Positions 9,521 through 18,383 of a stretch of 64,000 bases of DNA are shown in pieces. This stretch comes from Hathewaya histolytica. GTDB taxonomy: Bacteria; Bacillota; Clostridia; Clostridiales; Clostridiaceae. Below the pieces are notes generated by a model, which saw only the letters and a list, made by a program, of their open reading frames with translations, had not been told where the DNA came from and ran no database searches. The first letter of the stretch is position 1. Each line of letters opens with the position of its first letter. The position numbers and the translations under genes were made by a program. The stretch covers positions 2,356,001 through 2,420,000 of the forward strand of contig NZ_LR590481.1 in assembly GCF_901482605.1 (NCBI RefSeq), given 5' to 3'.

Positions 9521-9582
9521 CTTATTAGTTAATAATTAAAAATAGTAATTTTATTCTAACATATAATCAATCATAGATTATA

Positions 9583-9777
9583 TTAGTCACAGCAAGTTCT
9601 TATAAAAAGAACTCTCCTTAAATTTACATGAACACATCTATTACATCTTTGTCTTATGATTAGGAACTTACCACAGGTTCCTACCACTTCTCCAGTTATA
9701 CAAATATCATTAGGAAAAACTACTGTTACTCTTTCACATTCCCTAAAGCATCCTCTTATATCTGATGAGTTTCTCAT
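9583..9777 (-). CDS. Small cysteine-rich protein of unknown function
   Basis: A 64-residue protein with eight cysteines (10, 14, 26, 35, 45, 48, 62, 63), including a CNRC pair and a terminal CC. Between them are short alternating hydrophobic strands (VTVVFPNDI, GEVVG, KFLIIRQ, VHVNLRRVLFI) that look like a small beta barrel, vaguely Sm/DUF2642-like as seen in some spore-coat proteins. The ATG at 9777 follows GGAGGGAT, and a terminator follows the stop, so it appears to be a single-gene transcript. I do not recognise the family. Metal binding or a disulfide-linked spore-surface role is speculation from composition only. Confidence 0.7.
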   Translation of the reverse strand: MRNSSDIRGCFRECERVTVVFPNDICITGEVVGTCGKFLIIRQRCNRCVHVNLRRVLFIRTCCD

Positions 9778-9965
9778 GGTATCCCTCCATTGTTAAAAGT
9801 TAAAAGGTTTAAATAACCTCTCAATACTAATATATTAAACCTAATAATTTATGTTACTATCTAACATTGAAAACTACTATCATATTTTGCAGATATCTTA
9901 CAAAACTACTATATTAAGCTTTTTTATGTTATAATAATTTTAAGTTTTTTTAGGAGGTGTATTTT

Positions 9966-10934
9966 TTGAAACGAGCTTTTAAAGTTAACATTTTATTTTT
10001 AATAATAATAGTCCTTCAAATTTCTTTAGTTTTATTCGGAGCTCCTTTAAGTAAGTATATTCCAATTAATTTAGTATTAATTATAGGAAGTATTTTATTT
10101 GTGTACATGCCCGCTGTAATCTATATATTAGTAAATAAACAATCATTCAAAGATACATTAAAATTAAACAAATTAGGATTTGACAACGCATTAAATTGTG
10201 GTCTTATATTCTTACTTCTATTACCAGTTACTTCATTTTGTAATCTACTAACTAGTGTATGGTTTAAAAATAATATCCCAGAAGCTATGGGAAATACGTA
10301 TTCTGGATCAGCCCTTTTATTCTTTTTCACCTTAGCTGTAATGCCAGCTATAGGAGAAGAACTGGTTATGAGAGGCGTAATTCTTGACGGATACAAAAAA
10401 ATAAATATACACAAGGCTGCAGTAGTAAATGGTTTTTTATTTGCCGTACTACACTTAAATCCACCTCAATTTTTATATGCCTTTATACTAGGTGTGATTT
10501 TTTCTTATTTGGTTGTATATACAAATTCCCTATTTTCATCTATGCTTGTACATTTTTTATTTAACGGATTAAGTTCCCTAGTATTTATACTCACAGTAAA
10601 ACTTAAGGGTGCTTTAGATAGTAACACTCTAAAAGAAGCAGCTAATACCGCATCGGTAATAGACAAACAATATATTACAGCCTTAGTGATTTCAGGATTA
10701 GTAGCTTCAGTATGTTTACTAGTTATAGCCCTAATTCTTAGAAAATTAAAAATTAAAAATAACTATGAAGAAAGATTTAATTTTAAAGAACATACCTTTA
10801 ACTTAGAAGAAAGTAATGACAATGATGAGTTCGCACATCTAAACCCTAAAAAGAGTAAAATTATTGCGTACTCACCTATACTTATATCTTTCATATTATT
10901 TATGTTTATAATTATTTTAAGTATGATGGTTTAA
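9966..10934 (+). CDS. CPBP-family intramembrane metalloprotease (CAAX/Abi type)
   Basis: A 322-residue protein with about eight membrane segments. The family's catalytic motifs are present: EELVMR (EExxxR), then FAVLH (FxxxH), then a later HFLFN (HxxxN/D). In bacteria these proteins cleave or process membrane substrates, often for bacteriocin self-immunity or regulation; the substrate here is unknown. A GTG at 9957 overlaps the AGGAGG site, so the TTG at 9966, with 8-base spacing, is the likely start. An extended -10 (TGTTATAAT) lies at 9928-9935. The C-terminal tail ends in a further membrane helix after a charged cytoplasmic loop. Confidence 0.85.
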   Translation: MKRAFKVNILFLIIIVLQISLVLFGAPLSKYIPINLVLIIGSILFVYMPAVIYILVNKQSFKDTLKLNKLGFDNALNCGLIFLLLLPVTSFCNLLTSVWFKNNIPEAMGNTYSGSALLFFFTLAVMPAIGEELVMRGVILDGYKKINIHKAAVVNGFLFAVLHLNPPQFLYAFILGVIFSYLVVYTNSLFSSMLVHFLFNGLSSLVFILTVKLKGALDSNTLKEAANTASVIDKQYITALVISGLVASVCLLVIALILRKLKIKNNYEERFNFKEHTFNLEESNDNDEFAHLNPKKSKIIAYSPILISFILFMFIIILSMMV

Positions 10935-10944
10935 ATTATAAATA

Positions 10945-10998
10945 AAACCCCATGATTAAATGATGATTTTTCATACATTTTTTCATGGGATTTTTTAT
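10945..10998. terminator. Bidirectional terminator between CPBP protease and MATE genes
   Basis: CCCATGA (10948-10954) pairs with TCATGGG (10983-10989), and flanking A and T runs extend the stem. ATTTTTT follows on the plus strand and GGTTTTATTT on the minus strand. Confidence 0.7.
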
Positions 10999-11006
10999 TA
11001 ATATTC

Positions 11007-12365
11007 TTATTCAGATTTTAATAACTTCTCTTCTTTATTTAATATCATTATCTGTTTTACTAGAAATATTGCAGTTAAAACAGATGCTAAAAAGTCTGAT
11101 ATAGGGGTTGAAATCCATACTCCATTTAATCCTAAAAATTTAGGAAGTATAATAAGTAATGGTATTAATATAATAACCTGCCTAGAAAGAGATAGTATCA
11201 TTGAAATAAGTGCTTTTCCAATAGCCTGAAAGAAGTTTGCAGCGATTACTTGGAATGCTACAATCGGCATAACCATACAATTAATTCTAATAGCATATGT
11301 ACCTAGCTTTAGTAATTCAGGATCATTTCCAAAAGGTAGTATCATATATTTAGGGAATAATTGAATAACTATGTACCCGATTATAAATATTACTGTAGCT
11401 GCTAAAATAGCTAACTTTAAAGCTTCTTTAACTCTTTTGTATTCTTTTGCCCCATAGTTATAACCTATAATAGGTTGTGCCCCTTGATTAATTCCGAAAA
11501 CCGGCATAAATATCAACATAGTAATACTATTTATAGCACCAATTACACCTACTGCTATATAACCACCGTGAGCGTTTAATGTTCTATTTTGAATAGCCGT
11601 AACCAAGCTTGCAGCTAGTTGCATAGCGAAAGGTGACATACCTATTGCTATAATATTCTTAATTAATCCTATATCTAATTTTAGATTTTCTTTTTTTAAC
11701 TTTAAGGTACTATTGGCACTAAAAAAATATCTTAGCACCCATAATGAGCTTACCCCTTGTGAAATAATAGTAGCTAAAGCAGCGCCTTTTATTCCCATAT
11801 TAAAGAAAGCCATAAATATATAATCTAAAATAATATTTAAAACTCCACCTATTAACATGGTATACATTGCAATTTTGGGGTTTCCTTCTGCCCTTATAAT
11901 ATTATTTAAACCAAAACCTATGTTTTGAAGAACTATACCTATCACTATTATGTTTATGTACTCTATAGCATAGCTTAAAGTTTCCTTACTTGCACCAAAT
12001 GCTAAAAGAATTTGTTCTTTAAATACTAATCCAAGGATAGTTAAAATTAAAGAAATTATTATAATTAAAGTAAAAGCATTTCCTAAAATCCTCTCAGATT
12101 CCTCATGCTTATTTTGACCTAATCTTATTGAAATACATGCAGCAGAACCTATACCAATAAGCATACCGAATGCCATAATTATAAAAGCTATTGGAAAAGT
12201 AGATGTAAGTCCTGAAAGTGCCTTTGCTCCTACAAAATTCCCAATAAATATTCTATCTACTACATTATAAAAAGCATTTACTATCATACCTGCTATGGCA
12301 GGTAAAGAAAATTTAAATAATAATTTTCCTATACTCTCATTTTTTAATTGAATTGATCTTTCCAA
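11007..12365 (-). CDS. MATE-family efflux transporter (MepA-like)
   Basis: A 452-residue cation-coupled multidrug/organic-compound exporter with 12 predicted membrane segments in two homologous halves. Family hallmarks include LPAIAGMIVNAFYNVVDRIFIG in the first half and GINQGAQPIIGYNYGA in the second, which is the MepA/NorM-2 arrangement. Translation begins at a TTG at 12365 behind AGGAAGTGGG. It appears monocistronic, with a terminator on each side. The exported compound cannot be predicted. Confidence 0.9.
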   Translation of the reverse strand: MERSIQLKNESIGKLLFKFSLPAIAGMIVNAFYNVVDRIFIGNFVGAKALSGLTSTFPIAFIIMAFGMLIGIGSAACISIRLGQNKHEESERILGNAFTLIIIISLILTILGLVFKEQILLAFGASKETLSYAIEYINIIVIGIVLQNIGFGLNNIIRAEGNPKIAMYTMLIGGVLNIILDYIFMAFFNMGIKGAALATIISQGVSSLWVLRYFFSANSTLKLKKENLKLDIGLIKNIIAIGMSPFAMQLAASLVTAIQNRTLNAHGGYIAVGVIGAINSITMLIFMPVFGINQGAQPIIGYNYGAKEYKRVKEALKLAILAATVIFIIGYIVIQLFPKYMILPFGNDPELLKLGTYAIRINCMVMPIVAFQVIAANFFQAIGKALISMILSLSRQVIILIPLLIILPKFLGLNGVWISTPISDFLASVLTAIFLVKQIMILNKEEKLLKSE

Positions 12366-12403
12366 ATACCCACTTCCTTTCTATATTTTTTATTATATAA
12401 GTA

Positions 12404-12439
12404 TTTAATATAATAAAGGCCTCAATAAGGCCTTTATTA
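12404..12439 (-). terminator. Terminator of sbcDC
   Basis: A perfect 12-bp stem, TAATAAAGGCCT (12411-12422) with AGGCCTTTATTA (12428-12439), 5-base loop, directly after the sbcC stop codon. Confidence 0.75.
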
Positions 12440-12440
12440 T

Positions 12441-15400
12441 TTAACTCAGTTCTATTTTGACCTTTGTTCCGCCTTCTCCAAACTTATTAGGATTTACTAT
12501 AAGTTTAATAGGAACCCTGCCCTTAAGCTCATCTACGTGACTTATAATACCCACAGACATCTTATTATTATGAAGTTTTTCAAGGGAACTTATAACTACT
12601 TCTAAAAGATTAGAATCTAAAGTACCAAAACCTTCATCTAAAAAGAAAAATTCTAATGGAGAGCTACCTTTTAATTGTATCTGTGAGGACAATGATAATG
12701 CTAGGGCAAGAGAAGTTAGAAAGGTTTCTCCACCAGATAAAGTAGTACAATCTCTAACCACTCCTCCATTCATATCATCCCTTATGGTAAAATTACCTTC
12801 ACCATCTATCTCTAGGGCATATCTGTTGCAAGTTATATCCTTAAGCCTTTTCGATGCTTCAAAAGCTATATACTTAAGTCTATTCATAGCCACGAATTCC
12901 ACAAATTTATTCCCTTTAAAAAGTTTCATTATATCGTCTAAAAGACTCAATTTATGGTCTAAAGTTTTTTCTTCATTTCTTAAAACCTTAAGTTCATCTA
13001 AATCTTTCTTTATATCCATTATATGCTTTTCAAGAGTAGCTTTTTCTCTAACAGTTTCCATAAGTGAAGTTTCTATAGTTTCTTTTTTATCTTTTACCTC
13101 TTTAATCTTTTCCTTTTCTACATATCTTCCTTTTAATCTATCTTCTACTCTTTTTATATTACCCAGCAAGATACTCTTCTCGTCTTCATAAGATTTAATT
13201 TCATTCTCTATATCTTCTAGTTTTTCCTTACTTATATAAGATTCCAAGCAATGCTTTATGTTTATAAAATCATTTTCTTTAAAAAGATTATTAAGTTGTT
13301 CCTCTATTTTAACACATCTTTTCTCTAAATCTTCCTTTATCTGATTTTTCTTTATAAATTCATCTTCCAATCCCTTTACTCTATCTTTTACAGTTTCAAT
13401 TTCTTTTTTATATTTATCATAAGAAGTATTTATTCTATCAATTTCATCTAATATTATTCTTAAAACTTTCTCGGGTGCTTCCCCTTTTGTAATTCCTGAT
13501 ATTTCTTTTTCAAAAACATCTATATTACTTTTCTTTTCTTTGCCCACCTCTTCTATAGATTTCATTTCAGATTGTAGGTCACCAATTTCTTTTGTTAAAT
13601 TTTCTTTAACCAATAATAACTTTTTCTTATTTTCTATATCTAAACTTACTTGTTCTCTATAACGCTTTATTTGTTTCTCATTTTCCTTAATTTCTATCCA
13701 TTTTCCTTCTACATTTTGTACATTTATCTCTCTTTTAATACCTTCTAGCTTCTGTATAAAATTATCTAAGGCATCTTTTAAAACTTTAATTTCATCTAAC
13801 AAACTAGTTAAAGCTTTTTCCTCGCCGTTCAATCTTTCTCCTAACATAGCTTCACTTGAAAATATTTTATCTTTTTGTTTATTTAAGTCTAATAAATTTA
13901 ACTCTAAATTATTTTTTTCCTTTTCAAAGTTCTCTATATCAAGTTGAGTCTTATTAAAAAGTAAGTTCTTATTCTCTAAATCAACTTTTAAAGTTTTTAG
14001 GTCGCCTATGCCTAAGGAATCTTCCTTATATGAATTTATTTCTTTAACTAAATCCTCTTCTTCCCTTTTAATTATAATAAGATTATTTTTCGCACTATTT
14101 AGCTTTTCTTTCACCTCTTCTTTAGATGTTCTAATATTGTCTAAATTATACTTTATGCCTTCCAATTCACCAGAATCTATTTCCTCTACTTCATTTTTAT
14201 AATGAATGGAACCACAGACTGGACATGTGTCTCCATCATTTAACTCTTTTCTTATAATATAAGAAAGATTATCTATTTTAAGCTTTTCATAAATTTCTTC
14301 CTCTGCCTTGTACTTTTCTTCCAATAATTTATACTTATTTTGAAGATTATCTACCTCTTCTTCTAAATTAACCTTTCTTAAACTCTTCTCCTTTATTATT
14401 AATCCTAAGTTTTCAATTTTTTCTTCTAAAACTTCCTTATTTTTAACCTTTTCAGTTAAAACTCCTATTTCATCCTTAAAAGAAAGTAACAAATTATTAT
14501 GTCCTGGGAAATTTTTCGTCAAATCTGTCTTTTTTTCCTCTTCTATATCTATTTTATCCAAAATTTCTTTTTTGGATTTTAAACATATTTCATAATCCTT
14601 CTTTAAGCTCTCTATATTTTTTTTCTTTTCTTTCTCTTTTTCTTCCTTTTCCTTTAAAAGTTCATGCTTGCTTTGAACTTCTCTATATATCATTACAGCT
14701 TCTTCTAATAAATCTTTTTCTTCTTCTCCGTACTCTAATTCCCTTATTTTTTTATTTAGAATTTGCTCCTGTTCTTCAAAGTTTCCAATTTCCAGTACTA
14801 TTTCTTTTCTTTCATTTTCTTTAGTATTACTTTCTCCCCTAAGTATCTTATATTGTTCTACTAATTTCTCTCTTTCTTCTTTAATAGAATTACATCTTTT
14901 ATACAATTCTAAAGCCCTAGACACATTTTCCTTGTCCCCTATTAAACTTGGAAGTCTATATGTCTTCTCCTGATCTACCTTTTTAAATTCATCCTCGATT
15001 TCTTTTAATGTAAATTTATTTTCATCTAACTTCCTATTTATATCCAAAAGATATTTTTCTTCATTTTCTAAATTGCTTTTATTAAGCTCTAATTCCTCTA
15101 TAAAAGGCTTTATCTTAAGGCTACTCTTACCCTTTTCTAATCTAACCTTGTCCGTATCAATTACTTTCTGCTTTTCATTTAGTATGGTTTCTCTATTTTT
15201 ATAGCTATAAATTTCCTCAGTTAACTCTCCTAATTCTTTTAGTTCTATATATTCTTTATCTACTTCTTCTTTTTTTCTCTTTAGTAATTCTTCTTTTTCA
15301 TTTAGAATTTTAACTTCATTATTTTTTTCTTTATACATCTCATAAGTTAGATCTTCATACTTTTTAAGTTTTCCAATTAGAACATTTTTCTCATCAACAT

Positions 15401-15965
15401 ATTTCTTATTAATGGATGCTACTTTTCTATACAAGTTGTTTCCATACTTTTCAAGAGCGAAAATTCGCTCTAACATATTCCTTCTATCTTTTCCTTTTAG
15501 ACTTAAAAACTCACTAAACTTACCCTGTGGTAGTACTACAGAACGGGTGAAATCATCACAATTAAGTCCTATGATTTGAAGTGAAGTATTGTTAACCTCC
15601 ATAGGTCCTTCTGCAATAACATTAACCTTATTTTCAACTAACCTTGCATATTTTGTTTTAATACTTCCATGTTTATCTCTTTTAATACACCTTTCTGCGA
15701 TATAATTCTTTCGTTCACCATCTCTTAAAATTTCGAACTCATAGCCTACTATAAGTTCGTCACAATTAGTATTTATATAATTTGTACTATTTCTTGATAT
15801 CTTGCCATACAAAGCCAATGTAATAGCATCTAATATAGTAGATTTACCACTACCAGTAGGTCCAAATATTCCAAATAAACCTTTAGATGTTAACTTTTCA
15901 AAATCCACAACCTGATTTTCAATAAAACTATTTAACCCCTTTATCTCAAGCCTTATAGGTTTCAC
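12441..15965 (-). CDS. sbcC: Exonuclease SbcC, SMC/Rad50-like ATPase subunit
   Basis: The ATPase partner of SbcD in the SbcCD (Rad50-Mre11) complex that opens hairpins and trims blocked DNA ends. The 1174-residue protein begins with the Walker A loop GPTGSGKST (~residue 36), followed by two very long Lys/Glu-rich coiled coils. The zinc hook CPVC lies near residues 581-584. The C-terminal lobe carries the ABC signature LSGGE and Walker B FFLDEGFGTLD. The GTG start at 15965 lies two bases after the sbcD stop, and its ribosome site GGAGGGGG is inside the sbcD 3' end, so the two are translationally coupled. Confidence 0.93.
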   Translation of the reverse strand: MKPIRLEIKGLNSFIENQVVDFEKLTSKGLFGIFGPTGSGKSTILDAITLALYGKISRNSTNYINTNCDELIVGYEFEILRDGERKNYIAERCIKRDKHGSIKTKYARLVENKVNVIAEGPMEVNNTSLQIIGLNCDDFTRSVVLPQGKFSEFLSLKGKDRRNMLERIFALEKYGNNLYRKVASINKKYVDEKNVLIGKLKKYEDLTYEMYKEKNNEVKILNEKEELLKRKKEEVDKEYIELKELGELTEEIYSYKNRETILNEKQKVIDTDKVRLEKGKSSLKIKPFIEELELNKSNLENEEKYLLDINRKLDENKFTLKEIEDEFKKVDQEKTYRLPSLIGDKENVSRALELYKRCNSIKEEREKLVEQYKILRGESNTKENERKEIVLEIGNFEEQEQILNKKIRELEYGEEEKDLLEEAVMIYREVQSKHELLKEKEEKEKEKKKNIESLKKDYEICLKSKKEILDKIDIEEEKKTDLTKNFPGHNNLLLSFKDEIGVLTEKVKNKEVLEEKIENLGLIIKEKSLRKVNLEEEVDNLQNKYKLLEEKYKAEEEIYEKLKIDNLSYIIRKELNDGDTCPVCGSIHYKNEVEEIDSGELEGIKYNLDNIRTSKEEVKEKLNSAKNNLIIIKREEEDLVKEINSYKEDSLGIGDLKTLKVDLENKNLLFNKTQLDIENFEKEKNNLELNLLDLNKQKDKIFSSEAMLGERLNGEEKALTSLLDEIKVLKDALDNFIQKLEGIKREINVQNVEGKWIEIKENEKQIKRYREQVSLDIENKKKLLLVKENLTKEIGDLQSEMKSIEEVGKEKKSNIDVFEKEISGITKGEAPEKVLRIILDEIDRINTSYDKYKKEIETVKDRVKGLEDEFIKKNQIKEDLEKRCVKIEEQLNNLFKENDFINIKHCLESYISKEKLEDIENEIKSYEDEKSILLGNIKRVEDRLKGRYVEKEKIKEVKDKKETIETSLMETVREKATLEKHIMDIKKDLDELKVLRNEEKTLDHKLSLLDDIMKLFKGNKFVEFVAMNRLKYIAFEASKRLKDITCNRYALEIDGEGNFTIRDDMNGGVVRDCTTLSGGETFLTSLALALSLSSQIQLKGSSPLEFFFLDEGFGTLDSNLLEVVISSLEKLHNNKMSVGIISHVDELKGRVPIKLIVNPNKFGEGGTKVKIELS

Positions 15966-15967
15966 TA

Positions 15968-17182
15968 TTATTCCCCCTCCTCTTCTTCCATTAACGCTAT
16001 TTCAAGAAACAAATCCATAACCTCGTCACTTGGAGGAACCTCTCTCTCTTTTTTATAAAAATCTACAAACATCTCTTTAAAACTTTTTTCCGTATAACCT
16101 TGAAAATCCTCTTCTAAGTCTTCCTGATTTATAATAATAGGTCTTATTTCTAAGATATCTTTTTTTAATGCCTTCATGGCTTTTATATCTTCTTCTCCCA
16201 AATATCTATCAGTTTTTATCTCCATGTAAACCCAAACATCTCTTTCAGAGTTTTTCCTACACATATCTATGGCATGCTCAATAGAATCACACTTCCAAAT
16301 CTCAATAGGCTTATAATTATTAAAGTAAACATCTTCTATCTTCGGTTCACTTCCCTTAACTATATCTAATATATAAGCACCCTTAGTGTATCCGATTTCG
16401 CTCTTACTATATTGAAGTGGAGAGCCTGCATATTTTATTATAGGAGAAGCTTTTTTCATAGTTTGAGGCTTATGTAAATGACCTAAAGCTACATACTGAA
16501 TTTCCTTAGGAAAAATAGATGCACTTACAGCAAGACTTCCTCCTAACTGTATGTTTCTTTCAGAATCACACTCTTCCCCCCCTAAAACATATAAATGAGA
16601 AACTAAAAGATTTATAGTATCATCCCTATAGTTTTCACTTAATCCATCTATTAAATCTTTTATTTTATCTGAATAAGATTTTTGTCTTTCCTTTTCATCT
16701 ATGGACTTATATAATACCTCATTCAATCTCTTCTCACTTGGATAAGGAATAGTCACGATGACTGCCCTTTCCCCATTTATTTCGATTTCCACATACCCTT
16801 GTCCACTATTTACAATTTTATGATTCCCACAATCACCAATATTTACAATACTTTTAGGTGTATCAAACATTATAACTCCTTGTTCATATGCAAGAGGATT
16901 AGCAGCAACTAATCTTTCTGGATTATCATGGTTACCTGCTATTATTAGAACCATTCTTTTTCCACCTTTAGTAATATCCTTAAGTACTTTATAAAACATT
17001 TTCTCCGCTCTTGCTGGTGGATTACTATTATCGTATATATCACCTGCTATAATTACTAGATCTATATCCTTTTCCTCTACTAGTATTTTAAAATCATTTA
17101 AAAATTTTTCCTGTTCATCTAACCTACTAAACCCTTCTAAATTTTTCCCTAGGTGCCAATCAGAGGTGTGTAATATTTTCAT
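15968..17182 (-). CDS. sbcD: Exonuclease SbcD, Mre11-like nuclease subunit
   Basis: The Mn-dependent nuclease of the SbcCD complex. Its 404 residues contain the metallophosphoesterase motifs in order: SDWHLGK (residues 7-13), AGDIYDN, GNHDNPER, SHLYV and GHLHKPQ. The C-terminal part is the usual SbcD capping and SbcC-binding region, ending in a run of Glu. The start at 17182 sits behind AAAGGAGG. It is first in the two-gene operon. A 330-base spacer separates it from the divergent nitroreductase. Confidence 0.93.
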   Translation of the reverse strand: MKILHTSDWHLGKNLEGFSRLDEQEKFLNDFKILVEEKDIDLVIIAGDIYDNSNPPARAEKMFYKVLKDITKGGKRMVLIIAGNHDNPERLVAANPLAYEQGVIMFDTPKSIVNIGDCGNHKIVNSGQGYVEIEINGERAVIVTIPYPSEKRLNEVLYKSIDEKERQKSYSDKIKDLIDGLSENYRDDTINLLVSHLYVLGGEECDSERNIQLGGSLAVSASIFPKEIQYVALGHLHKPQTMKKASPIIKYAGSPLQYSKSEIGYTKGAYILDIVKGSEPKIEDVYFNNYKPIEIWKCDSIEHAIDMCRKNSERDVWVYMEIKTDRYLGEEDIKAMKALKKDILEIRPIIINQEDLEEDFQGYTEKSFKEMFVDFYKKEREVPPSDEVMDLFLEIALMEEEEGE

Positions 17183-17427
17183 AAATATCCTCCTTTAAAA
17201 GATTCTAAATACATTATGACATGAATAAGAATAAAAGACAAAATCCATAATTTGTTTTTTATTATTAATTTCATCTATAGATAAATTATGTTCGATTATA
17301 TTTTAATATATTTGTTGAATCTTCTGTCTATTTACATTAATATATTACTATACAATATAACCTTTAAAAATTAAATATATAAAAAAGTAGTATCCTATAA
17401 AAAATCGTTAACATATTGATTTTCTTT

Positions 17428-17459
17428 ATCTCACTTAATAAAGTGAGATTTTGTTTTTT
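17428..17459 (+). terminator. Plus-strand terminator-like hairpin with no upstream gene
   Basis: ATCTCACTT (17428-17436) AATA AAGTGAGAT (17441-17449), then TTTGTTTTTT. On the plus strand there is no gene to its left: sbcD is divergent and starts at 17182. It may end a small RNA or unannotated transcript from 17183-17427, or protect the nitroreductase from read-through. Confidence 0.55.
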
Positions 17460-17479
17460 ATATGATAAAATACTAATAT
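17451..17479 (+). promoter_or_regulatory. Putative sigma-A promoter of the nitroreductase
   Basis: TTGTTT (17451-17456), a 17-base spacer and TAATAT (17474-17479), with a predicted start near 17486. The -35 hexamer lies inside the U-tract of the preceding hairpin. Confidence 0.45.
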
Positions 17480-17514
17480 AGATTAAGAATATATTATATG
17501 AGGTGACTATATTT

Positions 17515-18015
17515 ATGGAAGCTATTTTTAGAAGAAGAAGTATTAGAAAATATAAGCCTATAAAAATTTCTGAAGATATGTTGGAAAATCTACTCCGTGC
17601 TGGAATGTCAGCCCCTTCTGCTGTAAATCAAAAACCTTGGCACTTTATAGTTATAGAAGATAGAACTAAGTTAGATGAAATTGCAACTACCCATCCTTAT
17701 GCTAAAATGCTGTATGAGGCTCCACTTGCAATCTGTGTATGTGCTAATATGAATCTTGGAGATTTTAAACATTATTGGCCGCAAGATTGTTCAGCAGCCA
17801 CAGAAAATATACTAATAGAAGCAGAACACCTTGGCCTTGGTGCTGTTTGGCTTGGTGTGTATCCAGTAGAAGACCTGATGGAAGGTGCTAAAAAGGTATT
17901 AAACTTACCAGATGATATAGTTCCTTTTTGTTTTATATCTATAGGATATCCTAATGAAGAAAAAAAACATTACGATAGATTTGATAAAGAAAGAATCCAC
18001 TATAATAACTGGTAA
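17515..18015 (+). CDS. Nitroreductase-family FMN flavoprotein
   Basis: A 166-residue single-domain protein of the NfsB/FRP superfamily that would bind FMN and use NAD(P)H to reduce nitro compounds, quinones or similar. The N-terminal FRRRSIRKYK with SAPSAVNQKPWHF forms the FMN-phosphate site, and the C-terminal LGLGAVWLGVYP and ISIGYPNEEK are also family marks. The ATG at 17515 is 8 bases after GAGGTGA; an upstream in-frame GTG lies inside that site. It stands alone between sbcD and the metalloprotease, with its own terminator. The physiological substrate is unknown. Confidence 0.88.
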   Translation: MEAIFRRRSIRKYKPIKISEDMLENLLRAGMSAPSAVNQKPWHFIVIEDRTKLDEIATTHPYAKMLYEAPLAICVCANMNLGDFKHYWPQDCSAATENILIEAEHLGLGAVWLGVYPVEDLMEGAKKVLNLPDDIVPFCFISIGYPNEEKKHYDRFDKERIHYNNW

Positions 18016-18019
18016 TGTA

Positions 18020-18064
18020 AAAAGGTGCCGAAAGGTTTTATATTAGCCTTCAGACACCTTTTTT
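18020..18064 (+). terminator. Terminator of the nitroreductase gene
   Basis: AAGGTG-cc-GAAAGG pairs with CCTTC-aga-CACCTT across an 11-base loop and is followed by TTTTTT. Confidence 0.65.
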
Positions 18065-18383
18065 ATAATTCAATTTTTAGGTAACAAATATACATAGCGT
18101 ATTTTTATATGTGAGGGATTTTTTCCTTTTACTAATATACTCTACTACTAATACTTTATACTACCTACTGCAACTATCTTAGAAAAATGATTTACCTTAC
18201 CTATTAATTATATTCCTATACTTATTTTTAATATAATTTAGTTTGTTCTATATTCCGCACCTATTTATCTAAAATACAATGCAGTAGATTTTTATTTTTT
18301 ATATTCTCTACTTTATGGTATTACTTAATCTATCAAAAACAGGCATTATATATTTATTATAATGGAATCCTTCATATTCTCTA
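18065..18383. other. AT-rich spacer with nothing recognisable
   Basis: About 320 bases between two convergent genes. No coding frame, repeat or strong hairpin was seen apart from a weak AGTAGA/TCTACT pairing near 18281-18310 that may belong to the end of the metalloprotease transcript. Confidence 0.5.
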
